Positions 54,862 to 64,000 of a DNA stretch of 64,000 nucleotides are shown here, piece after piece (the stretch's first letter is position 1; the number at the start of each line of letters is the position of its first letter). A program made the translations under genes and the position numbers. The DNA comes from Ariolimax columbianus (Eukaryota; Mollusca; Gastropoda; Stylommatophora; Arionidae), in contig JAVGWX010000013.1 in the NCBI GenBank assembly GCA_036924085.1, positions 41,757,893 through 41,821,892 on the forward strand, given 5' to 3'. The notes under the pieces are model-generated. The model was not told the DNA's origin, ran no database searches, and saw only the letters and a program-made list of their open reading frames with translations.

Positions 54862-54905
<44 letters not shown>
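54330..54905. repeat. Compound (TA)n, (GATA)n, (GA)n microsatellite block
   Basis: TATATA at 54337-54365 and 54598-54645, GATA arrays 54420-54860, and (GAGA)n at 54870-54905; the YLSI-type minus frames are artefacts. Confidence 0.96.
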
Positions 54906-54908
<3 letters not shown>

Positions 54909-55269
54909 AAGGAGATGAATGAAGAAAGAGAAGGGCAAAGACAGAGCGAGCAGGAGAAGGAGGAAGCAAAACAAAAACCTAATTCATCCAATGGTTTGCC
55001 TACAGTGGCCTACGTGATTTCCGCCCTCTACTGTTTCTTCATTTTCTGGCTTGTCTGCAGATTTCATTTGCTGAAAACCATATCTTTGTTGTATCTGCCA
55101 CTCGGCGAGTTAGACGAACGTTAACGTCGATCGTGTTCTTAGCCGACCAGAAAAAACCCTGCAACATTTCGTAACATGCTCCGTCTGAAGCACATTTATT
55201 TGGGATAATACTTCCATACCCATCTCTGAATTTCCAGATGTATTGTCTGAGACGATGCTTGTATCAGAT

Positions 55270-55650
55270 TGGGGATATAATGTGGTATTATAAAGTCACT
55301 AATATAGAACTGTTGGAGACAACCGGACAGATGCCAGTGGGACTAGACGTAAAGATAAGACGTTGTCGTTGGATGGGATATACATTACGGAAATCAGCTT
55401 ATAGCATTACAAGGCAGTCACTGTTCTGGAATCCTCAGGGCAAGAAAATAAGGGGCAGACCTATACACTAATGGAGAAGGAAAGTCGAGACAACCAGGAA
55501 AGTAATGGGGAAAAGGGAGGGGGGTATCGGGGTAGGGGAGAGCTGTAAAGGTTGGCATATGACAGGAAGACTTGACGAGTATTTACTAGGGACCTATATT
55601 CCGCTTATAGTTGATGGAGTTTTATTTGATTGATTGATTGATGGATTGCC
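55270..55650 (+). mobile_element. LINE-E 3' end, best copy
   Basis: NIELLETTGQMPVGLDVKIR, RCRWMGYTLRKSAYSITRQS, LFWNPQGKKIRGRPIH: the W.GHTLRK..NITRQ.L.WNPQGKRKRGRP pattern of the RT C-terminus in a widespread marine-invertebrate LINE family. It ends with an (ATTG)n tail (55628-55650). Confidence 0.82.
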
Positions 55651-55959
55651 CGAGAAGGGGAGCTAGCTAGATAACACAAGAATAGATGTTAATCACCACA
55701 ATCTATTCCTGCTAATTTCCCTTCATGTTGAATGTAGCGTTCCCAGATATGGCGACTCCCTTGCCATGAATGTTGTATCACACTATATAATGCGTTTTCG
55801 CTATTTGGTTCTGTAACTCTTCATTTAATATATCATGGAACAACAAATCTCGCTTACCACACACCTATACATTTTGATGTGACGCCTAGAAATGTTACTG
55901 TTGGCAAATAACACAAGAATATCCAGCCCACGAAGAATTAAGATTCCAGATCTGACCAA

Positions 55960-56090
55960 AGGAAGCAGAACTGAGGCAAAAGCTATGCGGCCACCGCTCA
56001 GACCTGGAAAGGACTGGACTTCATCCTGGCGATAGGACTGAAGATTTATCATGATCATAAAACGCGAACGCAGAAGAAGAAGAAAACTGG
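55960..56090 (+). mobile_element. LINE-A2-type 3' end with GAA tail
   Basis: EAELRQKLCGHRSDLERTGL matches 40060-40120; the 3' end is CGAACGCAGAAGAAGAAGAA at 56065-56084, identical to the SINE-A 3' end at 11518-11537. Confidence 0.7.
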
Positions 56091-56379
56091 CACAATTTTC
56101 CCCATCGCGCATATCCAGCATTATTTCCGGCTCCTAGATTGTCTACCTGGCTCCTAGATCCTATACAAATTGTAACTCTTTGTCATATATGCAGTTTCAT
56201 GCTACACGTGTCCGATCCTACATAATCATGTTTTAGAACAAATACAGCAGAATGAAGAAGATATTCCATCTAAAGATCTAGGCTGCAACTTCAAAATAAG
56301 AATTATGGAGTGCTTTATATACTGAACGCTGCAGTATATTTTGCGGAGACTTGAAAAATCAACAAGCAGTTAGAAAATA

Positions 56380-56712
56380 TTTTCTTCTTCTTCGTTCGTT
56401 CTCAATCACCCGCTACCAAGTCGCAAAAAGGACTTGCAAGTAGCAGGATCAAGTCCGGAGAACGGAATGCGTTGTGTCGTAGTTTACATTTTGATTACGG
56501 TATTTGCATCTTTTTGTCCGTCACCTCCGACTTCAGCAGGCATTTTTGAGTGCCGAGTTAGCCTTCCCTCTTCGATCCCTTCTTTTAGCCAGTCTACTCT
56601 ATTGCAGCCTGTTATCCAGGATCACCCTGTGGAGATGTAGAAGGGTTTGGCTGCTCTGGTTCGCTGGCCCTAGCGCTTTAGGTCCCTGACCACTGCTCAG
56701 CGTCTTGATCCC
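56380..56712 (-). mobile_element. SINE-A, full copy with GAA tail and 11-bp TSD
   Basis: The minus strand starts GGGATCAAGACGCTGAGCAG and ends GAGAACGAACGAAGAAGAAG. Perfect TSD GTTAGAAAATA at 56369-56379 and 56713-56723. Confidence 0.95.
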
Positions 56713-56727
56713 GTTAGAAAATACAAT

Positions 56728-56912
56728 AGTCTTTGGAGATGTGGATATACAACATAATGTGTCACATTTCATGTAAACTGAAGTTAACAAATATAGATGT
56801 CCTGCCTTAAGCAAAGAGCAATCTTTGGAGATGTGGATATACAACATAATGTGTCACATTTCATATAAACTGAAGTTAACAAATATAGATGTCCTGCCTT
56901 AAGCAAAGAGCA
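56728..56912. repeat. 92-bp tandem duplication
   Basis: CTTTGGAGATGTGGATATAC...CCTTAAGCAAAGAGCAA is present twice, at 56731 and 56823, with a single substitution (CATGTAAAC/CATATAAAC). It is very recent. Confidence 0.93.
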
Positions 56913-57490
56913 AGTCATACTTAGAGACGAAGCACTGGAAGGGGTGTACACCTTCACATATTTTGGCACAGCTATTAGTACTTCGGGGGGTACAGAGACA
57001 GATGTAAAGGAACATTCCTGATACTGAATAATATATGTAAATTTCATGGAAATAAATACTAATAGCAATTTGTTTAATTTCAGTGTCGAGTCAGTACGTA
57101 ACAGCAACTTTGAAAACAACAAAGACAATACAGCGATAACTTCATTCGTTCGTCAACAAATTTCTACGGGGTATAATGGGTGTAGGGAGACAAGACACGT
57201 GAGGATAGAAGACCTATTAGAAAGGAACCAACAATAAACTATGGAACAACATATCATACGTAGGATATCGGGTTAGAAAGGAAAGCACCACCAAACCTGA
57301 CCAGACAGGTATGATATTGGATCCACAGGGGAAGACGAAGGCAGATAGACTAATACCCGGAGAAGATTAAGGGAAAAATATGAACTTAGATTTCTGGACG
57401 CCAGCTGCAGAGTGGCAGAAAGGGCAGCTCAAGATTGTAATTGCAGGATGATTGTCAATGGCCTATGCCCCGGTATGAGCGACGACATTC
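56900..57490 (+). mobile_element. LINE-E-like RT C-terminal pieces
   Basis: EQVILRDEALEGVYTFTYFG + TAISTSGGTETDVKEHS is the post-YxDD segment (…FTYLGS.....GG...DV..RI). After a gap, RFLDASCRVAERAAQDCNCR + MIVNGLCPGMSDD is the AQDR..WR.IV.GLC C-terminus. An ATTGATTGAT tail is at 57490. Confidence 0.7.
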
Positions 57491-57839
57491 ATTGATTGAT
57501 ATACACTACAGCAATATGATATAGGAAGGGTAAAGTTCATTGGGGAAAAAATGGTTTTTGATCCGTGACTATTGAATCGTTCTTTTTAAAAAAATCAATC
57601 AATCTCAATGTTCAATCTCCAATAATGACATCTATTTCTCACATAAACTGGGCGGCCTGTCCCAAGGCTTCTCTCGTTGCCATACATCTTATCCTTCAAT
57701 TGGGTTGAATATTACAGTGTCACTATGCTCCTCTTGTGGAACTGATAGTCTTAGAGAAAATTATGTGCTAGTTGTTTGTCCTCTCCACGCGGCTACATAC
57801 ATGTGTCGATTGTCATTTTCTTTATATTTCTGTGTCCGG

Positions 57840-58030
57840 TTTTTCACGGCAACATGTCTAATTTTTAATTTGTTTAGCAGAGCTATAAATATGTATTTGA
57901 TTTTTAATTTGTTTACCAGTACTACATGCCTGTGTCTAATTTTTAATTTGTTTAGCAAGTCTACGTGTCTAATTTTGAATTTGTTTAGCAGGGCTATACG
58001 TTAAATTTTCAATTTGTTTAGTAGGGCTAC
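57840..58030. repeat. ~45-bp tandem repeat
   Basis: Five units around CTAATTTTTAATTTGTTTAG + CAG with variable spacers. Confidence 0.8.
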
Positions 58031-58269
58031 ACGTATAAAAATTAACGTCATCATGTAAATGTGCTCGAATACAGGCATCCTGTGAGGGGGCGAGCTGTAT
58101 AAGTGGTCCTATATACTTCACATTGAGCGAGAAGGTGTAAGTAAAGAAGAGTAATTTTAGATTGACAAGTGGTATGTTTCTGCTGTTTCAAATTCTTGGC
58201 TGTTGACTGTACCATTTTCTATGTGAAGTTAATTGTTATCAGTGCTGCTCAGTCTTCAGTTTGGGCTTT

Positions 58270-58510
58270 GCTTTCTTCGTCTTGGATAGTTTATCTGCCC
58301 CAATTCCAAGTATCTTGAAGTGGACAGGAATCCACTGTGTTTTTCGCTCAGTTTATTTTATAGACGGCCTCCGTTAATACTGCTGCCAGGCTGTCTATTT
58401 CGCTGTATGTTTTGGGTTTCTGAGTGTCATTATGACTGATAGGGAATCCTTAAGGAAAACTATCTCCTTTCAGGCATGACTATTTTCTTCTTATAACGAG
58501 AAAATAGGCC
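58270..58510 (-). mobile_element. RNase H fragment of a LINE, copy 1
   Basis: The minus strand: IVFLKDSLSVIMTLRNPKHT, SLAAVLTEAVYKI (by shift), TQWIPVHFKILGIGADKLSK. DSxS..xxL and WIPVHxxI.GN.xADxLAK are RNase H motifs; the region is about 75 codons, with shifts. Confidence 0.6.
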
Positions 58511-58519
58511 AGAAATAAT

Positions 58520-59480
58520 TTGGTTTTCCGTTCTCACCGACCACCTCCATATCCCATATATCAGTTTTAAATTTATTATCGATCAAAACCTTCCAGTTCC
58601 ATGGGGAGCACACGTCTTCCTGTCCTGTGCCATACGATTCAGCTCTGTCTACGTCTTCCCTGTTTCCTCTACGCTTTTGCCCTGTATTGTTTTGGTCTGC
58701 GTGTACTTCTCTTGCCTTGGTGATTCTAGAACAGAGACTGTTTTATAATGCTGTCAATTGGTTTACTGAATGTGTCTTCAGCATCATCTACTCTTGTCAC
58801 GTTTCATGAATATCTGTATGGTTTTTTCTTCCAACAGCCACGCAATAGTGATATTATTGATCATACCACTACAATCCGTCTATGCTGTGCAGGTACACGT
58901 TTATGAAAGTATGTACCTTTGTTGTCGACACTTTTTGTTGTCGTCCATTTTCAGAACCGTACAGTAGAACGAAGTTTACATTGGAGTTGATTTGTATTTT
59001 TGTGTTGGGCAATGACATTACAAAAATTGTTGTAATGTTTTTTTCTAGGTGGAGGAGGGAGGGATAGGGGGGGGGGGGAGGGAGTGGGGTGTAGATTCCC
59101 CATTACAACAAAAACTCATATCACCTTTTGTTTTCACATTGTGATATTATTATATGTACCTCCTACTGTGTCTATATTGCTACCAAGGTAGGGGCATGAT
59201 TCAACATCTTGTAGGAGTGTGTCTCTCAACACAATTTGATTATCGTTAATTGCATTCATTTTCATAACCTTCGTTTGTGTCACTATGTGTTCTCAGTCCC
59301 AAGGTCTGTGGCCTCTCAAGTATGCTGATTTCATTTTGTATCTGGTTGCGGTTATAAGCTATAGTTCTGTCTTAACTGTCAAATCCTCTTTCACAGTACA
59401 CGAATCCGATATAATGTTGTAAGTTCCGTTGCACTTTGTTCAACTATTATGCTCAGTGTAAGGGGAACTGAGACGCTAGT
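58520..59480. other. Stretch without recognised genes
   Basis: No motif recognised; a G-run at 59070-59078. Confidence 0.3.
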
Positions 59481-59484
59481 CCGC

Positions 59485-59795
59485 TCAGTACTCAGGACGT
59501 CGCGTCAGGGTAAGGCACATACCACAATCTCTCTTCCATGTAGCGTTTCCTGGAAACAGGCTGTTTTGAATGCAGTCTGGCTGACGAGATGGGGATCGTC
59601 GTGATCCCTGTAGTAGTGAGCGTCACGCAGATGAAGCGAATCTAGCACAACCGCCTGGAGGACCGTAGTTCGCCTTCATCAGCAGGCTCGAAATGGAACA
59701 AAAAGCTACTACAACTCGCAACTTAACGTCCTTTTCAAAACAAACAAAAGAGTAAACATACTCAATGTGGGTATTCAACAACAACAACAACATGA
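59485..59795 (+). mobile_element. SINE-B copy with CAA tail
   Basis: GGACGTCGCGTCAGGGTAAG, GTTTCCTGGAAACAGGCTG, GATCCCTGTAGTAGTGAGCG, CATCAGCAGGCTCGAAATGG, AACTTAACGTCCTTTTC, TATTCAACAACAACAACAAC. Confidence 0.82.
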
Positions 59796-59924
59796 ACAAG
59801 ACCTATTTTGTCGAAAGCTTGCCTGTTCGTCTATCAACTGTTTGTCTATGTCCTCTATTAATCTCTCTAGTGTGAACAGTTCAGTATTTCCCCCAATCGT
59901 TAAATAATAATATTTTTCCTATAT

Positions 59925-60190
59925 AATTTGTATTCTCTTTGACTAGTTTATCTACCCCAATTCCAAGTTTAAAGTTGGCAGGAACTCACCGTATATTTCA
60001 CTCAGATCAATTTGCACACTATCTCCGTTAGTGCTTCTAACAGACTGTCTAATTCGTTGTTTAGCTTTGGTCTCAGAGCGCCATTAAGAGGAGTCTTAGG
60101 GAGTCTTTAATGAAAACTATCCTGTTTCTGGTATGAACTTGTTGTTCTTATCACGAGAACAAGGGCCCAGAGTAATTTATATTCGTTCTC
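59925..60190 (-). mobile_element. RNase H fragment of a LINE, copy 2
   Basis: Parallel to 58270-58510: ATCCTGTTTCTGGTATGAAC / CTCCTTTCAGGCATGACTAT, GACTAGTTTATCTACCCCAA + TTCCAAG / GATAGTTTATCTGCCCCAA + TTCCAAG. The minus strand reads IVFIKDSL...LNNELDSLLEALTE. Confidence 0.55.
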
Positions 60191-60612
60191 TCTCCATAAA
60201 TAATTTATACCCATTCTCTCTCCAAAAGGATTTATATTCGTTCTCTCTTCAGAATTAATTTATATTCGTTCTCTCTTCAGAAATAATTTATATTCGTTCT
60301 CTGTCCAGAAATAATTTATATTCATTCTTTCTCCAGAAATAATTTATATTCGTTCTCTCTCCAGAAATAATTTATATCCATTCTCTCTCCAAAATGATTT
60401 ATATTCGTTCTCTTTTCAGAAATAATTTATATTCGTTCTCTCTCCAGAAATAATTACATTTATTCTCTCTCCAAAAATGATTTATATTCGTTCTCTCTTC
60501 AGAATTAATTTATATTCGTTCTCTCTTCAGAAATAGTTTACATTCGTTCTCTCTTCAGAAACAATGTATATTCGTTCTCTCTCCATGAATTTATATTTAT
60601 TCTCTCTTAGAA
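60175..60612. repeat. ~28-bp minisatellite, ~15 units
   Basis: Units of AGAAATAATTTATATTCGTT + CTCTCTCC with frequent TCTTC and AAAATG variants. Confidence 0.92.
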
Positions 60613-60639
60613 AATGTGAATTCTGGTATTCAAACAGGT

Positions 60640-60830
60640 TTGTTAATGTATGTTGCCATGTAGCCGAAGTCTATCGGCTATCCGTAGTAGGTATTTCAAA
60701 CTTCCTCGGGGAAGGTACAAATAATTAGGGTAGATTCTTAACTTAAATTTTTGAATTTTGTCTGGGCAGAGGCCCTTAAGCCTACTCTTTTCGATTTCCA
60801 ACTGCCAAGGGATTTTTTCTTGCATTTTGC
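60640..60830 (-). mobile_element. SINE-E 3' half
   Basis: The minus strand: AAAAATCCCTTGGCAGTTGG, AAATCGAAAAGAGTAGG, GGGCCTCTGCCCAGACAAAA, TACCTACTACGGATAGCC, matching 46600-46800. Confidence 0.7.
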
Positions 60831-60999
60831 GCAGGCAACCACTAACGAAAGTATGTATTTTTTTCATAAGAACCTGTGTTGTCTTCCATGTTTCAGAGCC
60901 ATGAAGATCACCAACACAAATCGTGGATAACGACTCAAACTACAGTAAAGTAAAAATAACGAAACAGTAAGAATGCATATTTATGCGAATGCACGACTA

Positions 61000-61300
61000 T
61001 GAACGTCCACGCTTTGGCACAAGAAAAATATGCTGAAGCCAACAAAGAAGTAAAGAAGAGCATCATAGGCGACAAAAGCAAATATAGTGATGAGTTGGCG
61101 CAAGAAGCAGAGGAGGCTGCTGCAAAAGGAAATATGAAATACGTGTAAAACATCACACAGAAACTAACGGGCAAATATAAGCATGTAAATGGCTTAATCA
61201 AAGATAAGGCAGGACAGTTGATTAACAACGTCAATAAGCAAATAAAGAGATGTGCTGAACATTGTGCAGAACTTTTAAACCGCCCGGCTCCACACTGATA
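61000..61300 (+). mobile_element. LINE pre-RT linker fragment
   Basis: TMNVHALAQEKYAEANKEVK, KSIIGDKSKYSDELAQEAEE, AAAKGNMKYV, then KLTGKYKHVNGLIKDKAGQL and IKRCAEHCAELLNRPAP. This is the linker between endonuclease and RT in a widespread invertebrate LINE (…WAEHFEELLNRPAP…). One stop (61147) breaks it and the RT that should follow is missing. Confidence 0.8.
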
Positions 61301-61344
61301 TGAGATAGCTGAAAAATATAGTTGGCAGTTTCAAAGGGTATCAT

Positions 61345-61924
61345 TAGGTGGCAACAACATCGAGCTGTGTGATTACTGTAGGTAGCAAAAAATCACGTGC
61401 GCAGCTCAGATACAGAATGGCGTCCATGCTCACAGACTGTACAATTAAAGATCAGCGAGCTGATGTGTGTCGTTTTGGCAAAATTACTTTTTTGCAAAGG
61501 ATATTCATGAAGAAATTCTTCCTGTTTACCGTGAGAAGTGGTTGTCATGTAAAGCGGTGTATAACTGAGTTCAATACATTTTCTCTATAGCGCTAAAAAA
61601 AATTGCAGGTGAACTGACCTGGTCGTCCTGTTCAGATAGCAACAGAAGCATCTTGTGTGACGAGTGATGCAGATTGTGTAGCTGACAGGCCAATAACGAA
61701 CAACAGTGTAGCAACTGCAATAGGGTTTTCATATAGTTTAGCCTACATCATAATGCATAATCCTGCCTTCACGGGAGGGATCGGCTAATGGTGAAGAGGT
61801 TGAACGTGGAGGTCAAATGTGGCTGAGACAGCAGACCGAAGACGTCCATGCTGTAGGATTAGGTACACTGATAAAGCAATGGGAAAAGTGTGTTGACATT
61901 GGTGTACATTATGTTGAGAAATAA
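61345..61924 (+). pseudogene. mariner-type element with internally deleted transposase
   Basis: N-terminal part: MASMLTDCTIKDQRADV (61408), then FFAKDIHEEILPVYREKWLS, PGRPVQIATEA-like and NSVATAIGFSYSLAYIIMHN, matching the helix-turn-helix half of mariner transposases. It then jumps (61770-61800) to the C-terminus VKMWLRQQTEDVHAVGLGTL + IKQWEKCVDIGVHYVEK and stop at 61922-61924. The central catalytic D,D,D region is gone. Frames shift several times. Confidence 0.78.
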
Positions 61925-61999
61925 AGGACAATGTAAGTGCAATAATAAATGGTATTCAAGTTCGTATCTCATTGAGTGTTTTGTTTTTTAATTAGCCGT

Positions 62000-62300
62000 T
62001 TGTGACATATTTACTAACTTGCTCTCACATTCAAAGGTAATTGTCAATTCCATAGTAACACATGCCGTCAGGGATGAAGCTAACTCTTCATGTACTAAGC
62101 CGCAGCCTATCTGTGGGGGTGTGCCAGTTTCCTTCCTTTCTGTTCTTACCGTCCACAACTCATACAGCGAGGTCGACTGGAGGAGCGGTCGTACCAGGCA
62201 CAAACCACGGCACGGATTTTTTCTATCCGTCCGTGAACTCGAACCCTGAAATGCTGTAATCTCAGTCTAGCCAGCCAACTCACTGTCGACTAGGCTACAA
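62000..62300 (-). mobile_element. tRNA-like SINE (SINE-D-like) copy
   Basis: GAGGTCGACTGGAGGAGCGG, CGTGAACTCGAACCCTGAAA (minus-strand B-box GGTTCGAGTTC), TCAGTCTAGCCAGCCAACTC (A-box side). The head is clear but the body is diverged. Confidence 0.5.
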
Positions 62301-62850
62301 GCTCCACTGTTATGTATTACTGCACCTGCGTTGCTGTAGCAGTGCCTAACGTTTCTTATAGGAAATCAATCACGAATAGCGCCGGAGACTTATAACTCTC
62401 TTGGGATTACTTCTCCTATTTCAAAGAGCTACATGATTTGTTACTGTTTCTGCGTGATCAACTTGATTCAGGTCATAGACACTAGGTCTGTAATATTGAT
62501 CTGAAGCTTTTTGCCAAGACACACCCACTAGTAACATAGATTACGGTATACATTTTTATTTGGTTTGTTTTTTCTGAGGTGTTAGATGGCAAGACACGCC
62601 CCTTAAACACGCTTCACGAAGTATATTTTGATCTTTTCATTGTTTTGAGTATTTTTTAAATTGTTGTGTTCTATGGATCCTTCACTTTCAGTTCGGTTTT
62701 TTTGGGTCTTGTACAGTGACTTTTTAAATAGGGTTCTGCACTTACGATTGTTCTTTGATATTTGTTCTAAGCTTTTCGTTTTTTTTTCTTTTAACGAACG
62801 ATATTTTTGTTCTGTTTTTATCTCCACTGGTGATCTTTAATATGTGTTCT
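62300..62850. other. AT-rich stretch without recognised genes
   Basis: Nothing recognised; T-rich runs at 62755-62790. Confidence 0.35.
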
Positions 62851-62859
62851 TCCCTTTTA

Positions 62860-64000
62860 GTTCTAGTATTTCTTCGCGAGTGATCTTTGATCTCCATCTT
62901 TTTTTGTCATCTCAATTTTTACCGGATTGTAGCCAAGTGTCGTGGTATTTATTTGTCTTTCGCCTCTCTCGTAGCTCGAGTAAGTTTTCCCCATTGTACG
63001 GCAGGTCTCTTTTACTCTGTCTATCCACATTTTCCTCTAGCAATTCTTCCTGGTGTTCTCCTGTAGAAGGTTGCATGAACAATATGGTCTGGTTGCATTC
63101 TCATAATGTAGCCAAACCAATTCATTCTCTATTGCTCTATGTACTGTAGGCAGGCAATTGTTCCAACCTTCTTCTGAATACTCGTGTTTGTGATTCTGTC
63201 GCTTCTGGCGTTGTTAGTGACCTTTCGTAGGCACTGCATTTCACAGGTGGCTAACTTTCGTTCCTGAGCATTATTCAATGCCCATGTCTGGCACTGGTAG
63301 CACAGGGTTGGGATGAAGATACTATTTATCATCTGCCTTTTTGCTTGTAGGGAAATCTTTGGGGACCTTAGCAGTGGAGACAGCTGGTGTGTGACAGCGT
63401 TCATATAAGTGACATGGAGGAGAAGTGAGAGAACACAACCCTGTCTGACGCCTGATGAAATGGGGAACCACTCGGACATGCCTTCTGTTTTTCTTATTGC
63501 AATCTGGCTGTCCTGGTATAGGGCTTTGATGTTACTAAGGAGAGAACCCTGCAGTCCATAATCTGCCAGGATCTCCCATAGCTTTCTACTGTTAACTCTA
63601 TCGAACGCCTTTTCTTCATCTATGAATATAAGGCTGTTGTTTCCATCGTATTCTTTAGACTGTTCGCATATTTGTCTCAATGTAAGTATTGTGTCTGTGC
63701 AGCTCTTTCCTTTTCTGAACCCGAACTGATTATTTCCTAGTTGGGGTTCCAGTATCGGTCTTGCTCTTCTTTCTAGTATCTTTGCATATATCTTGCCTAT
63801 AGAGATTTCCCTATACGTTTCGCACTCTCGCTTGTTGCCTTTATTTTTCCAAATATGAACGATGAATGTCCGTTGCCACACTATCAGTACTTTTCTCGAC
63901 GTCCAGGCCACATTAAATATTCTGGTCAGCCAGTATACTGCAGTTGTCTTGCAGGCTAGAAGCATTTCTGTTGTAATACCATTTATGTCTGCTGCCTTAT
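62860..64000 (-). mobile_element. LINE-C RT with an in-frame deletion of the catalytic YxDD segment
   Basis: The minus-strand frame 63965-63129 (278 codons) has TFIVHIWKNKGNKRECETYR, GNNQFGFRKGKSCTDTILTL, motif A SLIFIDEEKAFDRVN, motif B SSGVRQGCVLSLLLHVTYMN, then directly AVTHQLSPLLRSPKISLQAK and IPTLCYQCQTWALNNAQERK, CEMQCLRKVTNNARSDRITN. In a full RT about 80-100 residues, with the (Y/F)xDD motif, lie between VTYMN and the thumb; here they are missing without loss of frame. After a stop the C-terminus continues RMNWFGYIMRMQPDHIVHAT. The element is cut by the right edge. Confidence 0.85.

Overview
This window looks like animal nuclear DNA, most likely from a mollusc, and perhaps a gastropod. 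The evidence is one recognisable split animal gene, several LINE families of the sort common in marine invertebrates, tRNA-derived SINEs, hAT- and mariner-type transposon relics, long minisatellites and (ATCT)n-type microsatellites. The taxon is an inference from repeat style. I see no bacterial operon, CRISPR array, rRNA or free-standing tRNA gene.

The one host gene I can name is on the + strand. Positions 34383-34527 are the first coding exon of a kindlin/fermitin (FERMT) gene. It encodes the start of the F0 domain and ends at a GTAAGT splice donor. I found no later exon, so intron 1 seems to run to the right edge (at least 29 kb). A ~63-bp minisatellite starts about 20 bp inside the intron. 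The left 34 kb would then be upstream or intergenic sequence. Two anonymous open stretches (3107-3457 and 28261-28520) look somewhat coding but I cannot identify them.

Nearly everything else is mobile DNA and its debris. (i) RNase H-bearing LINE family A occurs at 9124-9623, 27608-28260, 29514-29870 and 40252-41377, with related ends at 39840-40190 and 55960-56090. Its copies end in GAA-rich tails. (ii) SINE family A (~350 bp, no obvious tRNA head) has full copies with 11-16 bp target-site duplications (TSDs), and many of its copies share the same GAA-type 3' end. (iii) SINE family B ends in (CAA)n, like a second LINE (8240-8700). (iv) SINE family C is tRNA-derived with clear A and B boxes. 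Families D and E are further tRNA-like SINEs. (v) Several RT-only LINE fragments (families C-H) are present, all broken. (vi) Three hAT-like elements with 8-bp TSDs, mariner relics and one TTAA-flanked piggyBac-like element are present, some carrying other repeats inside them.

Layout: 1-9 kb minisatellites, a mariner relic and a SINE-B-derived array; 9-24 kb nested LINE/SINE/hAT/TTAA elements; 24-34 kb microsatellites, a twin-primed LINE-A insertion and LINE relics; 33.8-34.5 kb kindlin promoter region and exon 1; 34.5-64 kb kindlin intron 1 with minisatellites, LINEs, a 1.9-kb hAT-like element and an internally deleted mariner. The ORFs crossing tandem arrays (for example 13918-14533, 14756-15319, 25641-26114, 54462-54974) are by-products of repeat periodicity. 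All family names A-H are local labels used only here.
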